Assembly: GCA_029817715.1 (NCBI GenBank)
Contig: JARUPY010000397.1
Coordinates: 5,518,001 to 5,582,000, forward strand
Length of the DNA stretch: 64,000 bases
Source of the DNA: Melastoma dodecandrum
Lineage: Eukaryota > Streptophyta > Magnoliopsida > Myrtales > Melastomataceae
Direction of reading: 5' to 3'
This document shows positions 47,479-55,949 of this stretch, piece after piece. The notes under the pieces were generated by a model. It worked only from the letters and a program-made list of their open reading frames with translations. It had not been told where the DNA came from and made no database searches. The stretch's first letter is position 1; each line of letters opens with the position of its first letter. The position numbers were made by a program, and so were the translations under genes.

Positions 47479-48735
47479 ATGGGCAAGACCACTTCGTCTC
47501 CAAGGGCGCGCAAGAGGAGGGACAGACGTCTAAGTCACGTTGCCAAAAGGCCCAGGCCTACCCTCTCAGGAGCAGCCCCACCGGCTAGAGCACCTGCGAA
47601 TGGAGTTAGCGCTGAGGCAGAGCGCTTTGAGTCTACGGATCATTCAGAAGAACCTGGCTCAAGTTTTGACTATACCCCACTCTGGAGCGAGATCCCAAGT
47701 GATGTCGACGGGGAAATGAGGCCAGTCGTGAGCTGCAATTCTCTTACCCTGCCTGTAGACTTCGCTTGTAAGCGGGACACAAGGACTCTAGTAGGTAAAG
47801 TGCCTCTTCCTTGCTCTCCATTTTACCCAACAGGCTTTCCATTAAATTGGTTAGAAAAGCCATCCGACAGCATGAAACAACACATGCATTCATTATACAT
47901 AACTGCTACCTTTGACAGTACAGTAGTAAGTCGAGTCCTTGTAGACAACGGAGCGACTATAAACGTGCTCCCTCTATCCAGGTTTAAATTGCTTGGATAT
48001 AAGCCTTGCGACTTGGTTAAAACAAATGTCGCAGTGAGTGGGTTTAATGGCAGGAAATCCGAATGCCAAGGGGTATTCTCGATGCACCTTGAAGTAAGTC
48101 GCCAGGAAAGAGAAACTGTCTTCTTCGTGATAGACATAATTCCCACTTTTAATGCACTATTGGGCCGCGACTGGCTCCATAAAGCTGCTGCTATTCCTTC
48201 TACGTTGTATAGAGAGTTGTTGCTTTGGGTTGACTCTGAAATTGAAATTATCAAAGCTGATGAATATTCCTGTTGTGACAAGGGTATCTTGCATGCAGAA
48301 ATAAGCAAGACGGTCAAGAACCTCACACTGGACCAGCGCTATAAGCTTGGCGACCCTACAGTAGGGCCCCTTGGCGAGCCGTCCGGAAAGTTCGATTACA
48401 TCGTAGACTACGGGACATCGAACCCCAAGCCAGATACAGGGCCAATTGTTCCAACTGATTGGGGAGACGAGCTGTCTACTCAAGACATTGAGAAGGTTCT
48501 CCAAGAAGTTAACTCGGGGAAGAACCCGGTGGACAGGGCCAATTGTTCCAACTGGTTGGGGAGACGAGCTGCTACTCAAGACTTTGAGGAGGTTCTCCAA
48601 GAAGTTAACTCGGGGAAGAACCCGGTGGCGACTGACAAACCAAGAGAAGAGGAAGTGGCGAGAGACCAGCACAATGGTACTACGGAGTTGGAGCCCAATA
48701 GACTCCTCAAGGAAGGGACCTATGGACCAGAATGA
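47479..48735 (+). CDS. Gypsy aspartic protease region (open, 418 codons)
   Basis: Open frame after gag. A basic N-terminus (KRRDRRLSHVAKRPR) leads to the retropepsin at residues about 148-250: VVSRVLVDNGATINVLPLSR with the catalytic Asp (DNG rather than the usual DTG/DSG), and FFVIDIIPTFNALLGRDWLH. The C-terminal part has an internal direct repeat (VLQEVNSGKNPV twice) caused by a 97-bp tandem duplication. Pol continues in the same frame at 48907 after a stop, so the native polyprotein was longer. The DNG variant occurs in many plant gypsy proteases. Confidence 0.75.
   Translation: MGKTTSSPRARKRRDRRLSHVAKRPRPTLSGAAPPARAPANGVSAEAERFESTDHSEEPGSSFDYTPLWSEIPSDVDGEMRPVVSCNSLTLPVDFACKRDTRTLVGKVPLPCSPFYPTGFPLNWLEKPSDSMKQHMHSLYITATFDSTVVSRVLVDNGATINVLPLSRFKLLGYKPCDLVKTNVAVSGFNGRKSECQGVFSMHLEVSRQERETVFFVIDIIPTFNALLGRDWLHKAAAIPSTLYRELLLWVDSEIEIIKADEYSCCDKGILHAEISKTVKNLTLDQRYKLGDPTVGPLGEPSGKFDYIVDYGTSNPKPDTGPIVPTDWGDELSTQDIEKVLQEVNSGKNPVDRANCSNWLGRRAATQDFEEVLQEVNSGKNPVATDKPREEEVARDQHNGTTELEPNRLLKEGTYGPE
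48441..48633 (+). repeat. 97-bp tandem duplication inside the gypsy protease region
   Basis: GCCAATTGTTCCAACTGATT at 48441 recurs (GATT becomes GGTT) at 48538, and both copies run to GGGAAGAACCCGGTGG. The second copy lacks one base, which restores the frame, so part of it is read in a different frame. Confidence 0.85.
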
Positions 48736-48906
48736 GAGAGTAACCGAAGCAGTCGCCGATGTCCTTCAACGACTTCAAGTCTACCAAGGAAATCGCTACT
48801 GTAGTCAACCCGTCTCTTGGTTTTCAATAAACTCAGAAGCGCTTAAAGCGCTCAATGCTTGTAATAAGCCCTTGTCTACTTAGGTGGATCTGAGGAACGC
48901 GAGTCT

Positions 48907-49650
48907 TTGATGACACCTTGCGACCCATTGGTCAGCATTAACCTAGGAAGTAAGTCCTCTCCTAGACTTCTTTTCATTAGTTCTTCTTTAAATAAAGAGC
49001 TTTTTAATGCGATTAGAGGAGTGCTTGAGGAATTCAAAGACTGTTTCGCCTGGGATTACACCGAGATGCCTGGGTTGGACCGTAGACTTGTAGAACACAC
49101 CCTTCCTATTAAAAAAGATTTTAAGTCGGTGCAACAAGCGCCCAGGCACATGACTACTGAAGTCACGCAACTAGTCTTTGAAGAAGTTAAAAAACTTTTT
49201 CGAGCAGGTTATATTAGGACTTCACGCTATACAGAATGGATTTCCAGTATAGTTCATGTCCTTAAAAAGAATGGCAAAATCAGAGTCTGCATAGACTTTC
49301 GAGATCTCAATCGCGCCACTCCAAAAGATGAATACCCAATGTCAATCGCAGACAACCTTGTAGACAAGACAGCAGGGCATCAGATTATGTCCTTTATGGA
49401 CGGATTTTCTGGTTACGACCAAATCTTCATCGCAGAGAAAGACATACATAAGACTGCATTTAGATGTCCCTTAGGGATTTTCGGATGGGTAGTAATGCCA
49501 TTTGGATTAAAGAATGCTGGCGCAACTTATCAGCGAGTGATGAATACTATATTTGATGCCTCTCTTGGCAAGACAGCAGAAGTCTACATCGAAGATATAG
49601 TAGTTAAGTCGACGATAGGAAAACCTAGTCTTAGTCTACGTTCTCAGTAA
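48907..49650 (+). pseudogene. Gypsy reverse transcriptase, truncated with altered active site
   Basis: RT fingers and palm are present: CFAWDYTEMPGLDRRLVEH, GYIRTSRYTEWISSIVHVLK, KIRVCIDFRDLNRATPKDEY, DGFSGYDQIFIA and MPFGLKNAGATYQRVMN. The catalytic box reads VYIEDIVVKS, so the first Asp of YxDD is Glu. Homology stops right after VVKS (about 49610) and the frame ends at 49650. Thumb, RNase H and integrase are missing. The copy cannot reverse-transcribe or integrate by itself. Confidence 0.85.
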
Positions 49651-50873
49651 TGCGTCCAAATAAAAAGGAAGAAAACAGAGGAACAGAAGAGAGAAAAAGA
49701 AGAGGCTCTAAGTAAAGTCCACTTCTGCTGTTTTCCGCACTTGGTTAGCCTTTCAGCTATTCCCGCACCGTGGATTTAGCCGGTTCCACTTCTTCCTCCA
49801 TTTCTTGTTTCCTTCTGCCTGCTCGCTATGAGGGTCAGGCAGTAATAGGTCATCCCAGGAATGCCTATGGTTTGGCATATTGGGCAATCGCCTCTGCATG
49901 CCTAAGAAGCTGACAGGAGGTAGAGCAACTAGTGAATACCTCCGGTCTGTCTTACTTAACTCATGCTTCACCCTCCCTGGAGCTTGGTAGAAGTAAGTAA
50001 GCTTGTGAATACCTACGGTCTCTCTCACTTGGCCAAGAGAAAACACAAGCCCGAACGTCGTCAGCTTTCTGCCTGGTGAGGTCAGTCTGCTGTAATACCG
50101 GACGGTGAAGATGATGAAGCCCCGGAAGCTTCGTTTGCTCCAGAAAGAGAACTGGGCCATTTGCAACAATACATGACTAGCTAAACAACCTTTTAAGGTT
50201 GTCCAGGCATTGGATTGCGCATGAAGGCCATATCTCACGGGGAGGGATGACGTTACGAAGTGACCCTTCTTCGCCAAAGAATAGGGCAAACAAAGGGAAG
50301 AGGAGATCAGTCGCAGCGCATTCTTTTAAAGATCTAGTAGAACGAAGGCGTTTTAGTGCAAAGATGAACAGCCGTTTGTTCCTGGTTGGCTGAAGATGGC
50401 CATCCTCATGCCCCCATAGGTGGTTTTGGGCCATTCGTCTCCTCACGGAAGGGTGGCAAAGAAGACTGCTTTTTGTTAAAAGATTCAAAAAGAGGTTTCT
50501 GATAAGAAGAAAAGTGACTTTCTCTGGGATATGGGTGCGAAAGGCTGATGAAAAGCAAGGTTTGAAAAAAGAACCGAAAAAACATAGAAGTTTAAGAAAT
50601 GAGAAATGAGAAATTCTTGGAAGGTTTGCGAAGGGATTTAAGGAACGGCCCGAGTGAGGAGTAAGTGTGAAAAGTTTCGATGAAGGAAGGCGAAAAGTCT
50701 TCATCTTGGGAAAGGAAAGAAGACGAACGGTATTTGAAAAAAGGGGAGGTGAAAAGACACTTTTACAGAAAATATCTTTTCGCAGGGACAATATCCTGTC
50801 TGCAGAAGATCGAATATTTGATTTACTGAAGCACGCAACGTCAGAAGTGCTCAGGCGACGTAAGTCCCCTCAG
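49651..50873. other. Unexplained insert and 3' part of the second gypsy element
   Basis: Takes the place of RNase H and integrase. About 49690-50420 differs in style from the rest of the element. It holds a long minus-strand frame (49753-50289, 178 codons) and overlaps another (50177-50791, 204 codons), and a repeated motif GTGAATACCTCCGGTCT / GTGAATACCTACGGTCT (about 49932 and 50007). I recognise no protein. An origin from organelle DNA is possible but unproven. From about 50430 it looks like ordinary A/G-rich 3' interior. Confidence 0.4.
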
Positions 50874-50889
50874 CAAAAAAGGGGGCTTA
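50874..50889 (+). other. Polypurine tract of the second gypsy element
   Basis: GCAAAAAAGGGGGCTT just before the 3' LTR start. Confidence 0.7.
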
Positions 50890-51380
50890 TGTTGACAAAC
50901 AACTAACGGGAAAGCTATCTTGGGCCTAATTTTGATAAAGCCCACAAAAGTCCACAGCCATATACCAGGCCTATGCCTGTGGAGAGAAGTTTACAGAGGT
51001 AATATAGTAACCTTGTAATCAAGGGAAGTCTACAAGCCTGCGCATCCGGTGGACATCACGTCTACAGGCCTGCGCCTGGGACACGAAGTCTACAGGCGTA
51101 TGCCTGCGACACAAAGTCTACAAGCTTGTGCCTGTAGAGGATATTAAGACTATAGGCCTGTGCCTGTGAGGGACACGTGTCAAAGGAAAACAGTTCCATG
51201 GCCCTGAGAAAATTGGGACTTGTTACCCATGCATAACACTAACACACGTCTTAAAGATAATCAATTAAACCCGAAGTCAGAAGAGCTGATCCACGTTTAA
51301 ATGAGTGGGAATCAGTTAGCTCCGAGATTCTTGGGGTGAGTTGATTCTGGAAGATCTTCAGAAGGTCGTAACAGACTGAA

Positions 51381-51388
51381 TATAAAAG
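51381..51388 (+). promoter_or_regulatory. TATA box of the 3' LTR
   Basis: TATAAAAG, equivalent to the site at 43947. Confidence 0.55.
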
Positions 51389-51513
51389 GGAAGAGATCTC
51401 CCTCAGAGAAAATCACGATCAAATCAGCCAACAGAAGCTTGTCTTGCTCGTCGCCCCCTAGCGTAGTTGTTAGGATTCCCCGACCTGGGAGATACCCTTA
51501 AAATTTCATTGGT

Positions 51514-51990
51514 CTTCACTTCCACGATCAGAGTGAGCAACCGTAGCTCTGGTAACAACCCTCCGCCTTCACTTCCACGATCAGAGTGAGCAACCGTAGC
51601 TCTGGTAACAACCCTCCGCCTTCACTTCCACCATCAGAGTGAGCAACCGTAGCTCTGGTAACAACCCTCCGCCTTCACTTCCACCATCAGAGTGAGCAAC
51701 CGTAGCTCTGGTAACAACCCTCCGCCTTCACTTCCACGACCAGAGTGAGCAACTATAGCTCTGGTAACAACCCTCCGCCTTCACTTCCCCGATCAGAGTG
51801 AGCAACCGTAGCTCTGGTAACAACCCTCCGCCTTCACTTCCACGATCAGAGTGAGCAACCGTAGCTCTAGTAACAACCCTCCGCCTTCACTTCCACCATT
51901 AGAGTGAGCAACCGTAGCTCTGGTAACAACCCTCCGCCTTCACTTCCACCATCAGAGTGAGCAACCGTAGCTCTAGTAACAATCCTCCGC
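51514..51990 (+). repeat. Minisatellite in the 3' LTR, 9 x 53 bp
   Basis: Nine tandem 53-bp units, very similar to each other, with variants CACGATCAG, CACCATCAG and CACGACCAG in the first part. A degenerate tenth unit follows to about 52043. Confidence 0.92.
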
Positions 51991-52376
51991 CCTCGACTTC
52001 AATGCTAGGACGAGCCACCATAGTCCTAATACGAATCTCCGCCTTCGACACTCCCACCAACACAGACCACCACAGCCTTGACGTTCACGTCCGCCTCAGC
52101 ATCCGACCGTACCCAGTCCATTAAGCTCAGCGGCTAATTCCCGCCACCAGAGGAACGCCAGCCTGCAGCGTTCCACCGTCAAGTCTGCGACGACGCTCCA
52201 AGTCTACGAAGCACTGTAGCCAGTCAACGACTTTCCGTCCTTATTTTATTTCTATGACTATAAGCTCTTATTTTCTATTGTAAGACTTCATTCAATCGAT
52301 TTCTTCAATTACTTACTGGCGACCACATCTACAAAATCCATGTGAGTCTTGTTGCCAAATATTTCCGACGTGAACA

Positions 52377-52465
52377 AGCTCAACACATTATGTTGCTCAT
52401 ATTTCATCGCTCAAAGGGGAGTTGCTTTGGCATACTATTGCCCAAAATTTTATGTTATAAACAGA
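52377..52465. repeat. Copy B of the older repeat, right part, with right target duplication
   Basis: AGCTC at 52377-52381 is the right target copy. The following ACACATTATGT, GGGGAGTTGCTTTGGCATAC and CCAAAATTTTATG match copy A at 37624-37765, minus about 25 bp that copy A has. Confidence 0.6.
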
Positions 52466-52624
52466 TATGCGAATTGAAACAAACATTTCTTCTAAGCAAA
52501 TGGGAACATCTTAAATTTTTATAAAACCAAATTAAACTCGAAAATAGATGATCGGATTTTTAGTTCATTGCGCAAGCTTTCGAGGCTGTTGATCCGCAAA
52601 CTGTTTTGTAAAATTCCTTGACTA

Positions 52625-52632
52625 GCACCCCT
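52625..52632. repeat. Target site duplication GCACCCCT (left) of the hAT element
   Basis: Identical 8 bp at 55942-55949. Confidence 0.93.
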
Positions 52633-52870
52633 TAGAGGTGGCAAACGAGCGAGCCGAGCCGAGCCGAGCCAATCAAGGCCTGACTCATCGAGCCTGTCGA
52701 GCTTAGCGAGCCGAGCTCAACGAGCCTAACGAGCTTAACGAGTCGAGCCTAACGAGCCAATCCGAAATTTTTTTTAACCCGAGTCGGCTCGCGAGCCACG
52801 AGCCGAACGAGCCGAGTCGAGCCGAGTCGAGCCGAGTCGAGTCGAGCCTAACGAGCCGAGCCTAACGAGC
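52633..52870 (+). repeat. Left TIR and subterminal GAGCC repeats of the hAT element
   Basis: 15-bp TIR followed by about 25 copies of GAGCC or close variants (CGAGCCGAGCC, AACGAGCC) in direct orientation, with an inner palindrome GGCTCGCGAGCC near 52787. Confidence 0.8.
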
Positions 52871-53084
52871 TCAACCGACACAAATAAAATTATTTTTTAT
52901 AAAAATAATAATTATGAAATTAATTTTATAAATTGTATATTACATACAAATTTTTAGCTGAAAATAAATTTAAGTATACAACTAATAATTTGACATTTGC
53001 ATCACTACAAATTACATACATCCCAACTAGGTTGGCACCCATGTAATTGTCAATCATGTACAAAATGTCAAAAAAATTACAATG

Positions 53085-55103
53085 TTAATCTTCAACATCC
53101 AAATTTTTAAATTCTTCAAGTATTTCGTCCTCTCGTTGTTGGTTTCTCGTAATGGCGTTGTTCCAATCTTTCATGCAAATGAGAGCTTCCACGAGATCGG
53201 GTGCTAGTCGTCCTCGGCGTTCATCGTACACACGTCCACCTGCACTAAAAGCAGACTCCGATGCTACGGTAGAGACCGGAGGTGTTAGTAGATCACGTGC
53301 CATTATAGAAAGAATAGGATACGTGGTGGAAAATGTTTTCCACCAATCTAAAATATCAAAGTTTTGTTCGCGTGAAAAGTGATATCGAGTGTCAAAATAA
53401 ATGTCTAGTTCATTTCTCATAGAACTAGAGTGAACATCTGTTTCAAGTTGACTCCAAATATCTTCAATACCAAATTGTGAATGCATAGTATTTCCACCTC
53501 CACTGCTTGAACTAGCATGTGATGAAACACCAACATGTAAACGAGAAACATCAGAATATTTAGATTCATAAGAAGAAAATAAACTGGCAATACCATTAGT
53601 TATTTGATCATCAGAAACTTTAGGAGTAGTTTGTAAATTGTGAGAAATTTTATTAACCATAAGACATACTCCTCTTAATTTATATCTAGGATCCATAATG
53701 CATGCATAACAAAAAATAGAAGGAATATCAAGCCAATATTTTTTAAATTTTGTTTCCATTTTATTAAGTATTTCTCTAAATTCTTCTACTTGTCGATATC
53801 TTGCAAAATTACTAGTTAAGTTTATAAAAATTGGGAGAACAAGATGAGAAGTGGGATAATAAACTCCCGAGCATTCATTTGTAGCATCATAAAACGGTTT
53901 TAAAAAGTCAAGAAATATATTAGCTACATCGCAAATAGATTTATCAAGGTTAATATTTGATGTTTTCTCATTAATATAAGCACAAATAATCTGCCAATAT
54001 GGTCGGGCATTTTCTAACATTAAATAAGTCGAATTCCATCTGTTTTCTACATCGGTTTTTAATTTTCGTGGTTTTAGTTGAGCAGCTTTACAATAATCTC
54101 TATATTCTTGTTGCCTGGAATTAGACCCAATTATATAAGAAATTGCTGTCCTAATTGATTCAATGTGAGGTGCAACAAATGTCATACCATCTTTAACAAC
54201 TAAATTTAAAATATGACAAACACATCGCATATGAAAAAGAGAATCGTATGTAGTATTTAATTGAAAATAGTTTTTAAAATGTGAAACAAAAACATCCTTA
54301 GCACTAGCATTATCAAGTGTTATGCTAAATATTCTATCTTGAATATTATATTCTTGTAAAATCGTTACAATATATTTATAAATAGTAATACCAGTGTGAG
54401 GATATTCACAATTACGAAATCCTAAAATTCTTTTATTTAATTGCCAAGAGTCATTAATAAAATGAGAAGTTACTACGACATAACCTATAGAATTGCGTGC
54501 ACTCCATAAATCAGAGGTGATACAAATAGACATTGCAGGAGCACTTGCAAAAAATGAAATTAATTCATTCTTCATATTATTAAACATTTTAATAATATCG
54601 TTTCTAATTGTACTTCTAGGAACACGCTTAAAATTAGGAGTGGCATATTCTTTCATAAAATTTTCAAATTCAACACTATCCATAAAGGCTAAAGGCAACT
54701 CGCATTGTGCTACAAGTTTAGCTATTCCTTCTCTCATTTTATCTTGTGAATAAGAAAATATGCCACTACCACTAGCATCTAAAACTTTTTGTCTAGGATC
54801 TTTACTTTGTTCGTTTAAGTGACATTTTTCATAATGCCTACCAAGTGTGCTCGTTGAACTACCTGAAGTATAAGAATAATTTTTAATACAATAATTGCAT
54901 TGAGCCCTAGATTCTATCTTTCCACCAATTTTAATTTCTATCGTTTTAAAATGTTTCCATACTTCTGACGTTTTATTTCTTTTTCTTTGAGGCGATGAGG
55001 TGGATGCGGATGCTTGTGTACAAGATTGTCCTATTGAAAATGAAGCATTTATTTCCCTAAGTTCGTCAACATCATCATTAATATTATAATTATGTGGATC
55101 CAT
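53085..55103 (-). CDS. hAT transposase (BED zinc finger, RICESLEEPER type)
   Basis: Cut-and-paste transposase, open over 672 codons from the Met at 55103 (MDPHNYNINDDVDE). An upstream in-frame Met at 55181 would add a hydrophobic leader and is less likely. BED finger near residues 55-105: SEVWKHFKTIEI, then CNYCIKNYSY and LGRHYEKCH. Catalytic core: ITSDLWSARNSIGYVVVTSH with the first Asp, SITLDNASAKDVF with the second, and RCVCHILNLVVKDGM. C-terminal dimerisation domain: ELDIYFDTRYHF, FDILDWWKTFSTTYPILSIM, and TPPVSTVASESAFSAGGRV, with the conserved block around ASES that holds the catalytic Glu. No stops or shifts. The length is normal for the family. Confidence 0.92.
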   Translation of the reverse strand: MDPHNYNINDDVDELREINASFSIGQSCTQASASTSSPQRKRNKTSEVWKHFKTIEIKIGGKIESRAQCNYCIKNYSYTSGSSTSTLGRHYEKCHLNEQSKDPRQKVLDASGSGIFSYSQDKMREGIAKLVAQCELPLAFMDSVEFENFMKEYATPNFKRVPRSTIRNDIIKMFNNMKNELISFFASAPAMSICITSDLWSARNSIGYVVVTSHFINDSWQLNKRILGFRNCEYPHTGITIYKYIVTILQEYNIQDRIFSITLDNASAKDVFVSHFKNYFQLNTTYDSLFHMRCVCHILNLVVKDGMTFVAPHIESIRTAISYIIGSNSRQQEYRDYCKAAQLKPRKLKTDVENRWNSTYLMLENARPYWQIICAYINEKTSNINLDKSICDVANIFLDFLKPFYDATNECSGVYYPTSHLVLPIFINLTSNFARYRQVEEFREILNKMETKFKKYWLDIPSIFCYACIMDPRYKLRGVCLMVNKISHNLQTTPKVSDDQITNGIASLFSSYESKYSDVSRLHVGVSSHASSSSGGGNTMHSQFGIEDIWSQLETDVHSSSMRNELDIYFDTRYHFSREQNFDILDWWKTFSTTYPILSIMARDLLTPPVSTVASESAFSAGGRVYDERRGRLAPDLVEALICMKDWNNAITRNQQREDEILEEFKNLDVED

Positions 55104-55709
55104 AACAAACAATAACAAACAATAACAAACAATTCCAAATAAATAAATGATACCGTCACCGAAACTCCAATTAATGAACAATAGCTTGTTGCCGCTTGCC
55201 GATATCGAGAGGAAAGCACAAGATCACGATTAATTGATTGAGAGCAAGAGAAGAAGAGAATAAGAGAGGAAGAGTTTGTTTGTAAAAAATTTTATGAGTT
55301 TGGTGGTATTTATAGTGGATTTTTTTTTTTTAAATTAAAAATAAAAAAAAATCTATCAAACGGTAACATTACCGTTAAAAAAAAAAATTAAAAAAAAATT
55401 CTAACTCCGGGGCCCTAACGGACGGATAGTGTACCGTTCAAAAAAAAAATTAAAAAAAATTTAAAAAATTAAAATAATCCAACGGTCAAAACGACCGTTA
55501 AAAAAAAAAATAAAAAAAAATAAAAAAAAAATTCTAACGCCTCCTAACGGTCAAATGACCGTTCAAAAGAAAATTAAAAAAATTTAAAAAAATTTAAAAA
55601 AATCCAACGGTCATGACTGTTGCAATAAAAAATTTAAAAAAAAAAATTAAAAAAAAAAAATAAAAAAAATAAAAAAAAAATTAAAAAAAATTAAAAAAAA
55701 AAATTAATT
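55104..55709 (-). other. Upstream region of the hAT transposase gene, A-rich with palindromes
   Basis: Contains the promoter and 5' UTR. Between about 55356 and 55625 five short palindromes (e.g. AACGGTAACATTACCGTT, AACGGTCAAAACGACCGTT, AACGGTCAAATGACCGTT) recur about every 60 bp, separated by runs of A with single T. Confidence 0.6.
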
Positions 55710-55941
55710 CCGGCTCGCGAGCCGGCTCGATAACAGGCTCGCGAGCCGGCTCGCTAGCCCGGTGAGCCTGGCTCACCAACCCGGGGCTCGCGAGCCCATC
55801 TCGCTGGCTCGGCTCGGCTCGTCGACGATTTCCCGAGCCGAGCCAGCCCGTTACTGTAGCGAGCCGAGCCGAAGCTCGGATCGCTACAGTACGAGCCGAG
55901 CGGGCGGGCTGCCGAGCCAGCCCGCCCGTTTGCCACCTCTA
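55710..55941 (-). repeat. Right TIR and subterminal GGCTC repeats of the hAT element
   Basis: GGCTCGCGAGCC palindromes and many GGCTCG/GAGCCGAGC copies, ending in the TIR. Confidence 0.8.
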
Positions 55942-55949
55942 GCACCCCT
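55942..55949. repeat. Target site duplication GCACCCCT (right) of the hAT element
   Basis: Identical to 52625-52632. Confidence 0.93.

Larger units (their letters stand above)
43442..52376 (+). mobile_element. Ty3/gypsy LTR retrotransposon (second copy, truncated pol)
   Basis: LTRs of 1199 bp (43442-44640) and 1487 bp (50890-52376), both starting TGTTGACA and ending GAACA. PBS at 44647, gag, protease, partial RT, then unexplained DNA and a purine tract (50874-50889) before the 3' LTR. RNase H and integrase are absent. A near-perfect target duplication and the empty site in copy A support an intact insertion. Its gag is related to the element at 2473-23646. It is non-autonomous. Confidence 0.9.
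50890..52376 (+). repeat. 3' LTR of the second gypsy element
   Basis: Same sequence as 43442-44640 apart from scattered changes, loss of a 14-bp and a 16-bp segment, and six more copies of the 53-bp unit. These three differences account exactly for the 288-bp length gap. Confidence 0.92.
52633..55941 (-). mobile_element. hAT transposon, apparently complete
   Basis: 3309 bp bounded by inverted ends TAGAGGTGGCAAACG (left) and CGTTTGCCACCTCTA (right), 15 of 15 matching, and by a perfect 8-bp target duplication, the size typical of hAT. One long open transposase frame on minus. Both ends carry dense GAGCC/GGCTC repeats, likely transposase binding sites (inference). The 5' side of the gene has A-rich DNA with short palindromes. 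It has all the parts expected of an autonomous copy. Confidence 0.93.

Noticed and set aside
49753..50289. Calling the 178-codon minus frame a mitochondrial gene
   Set aside because: The style is suggestive but I cannot name a matching organelle gene without a search; kept only as a hypothesis.
51514..51990. Regular repeats that might suggest a CRISPR array
   Set aside because: Head-to-tail 53-bp units without unique spacers, inside a plant retrotransposon LTR.
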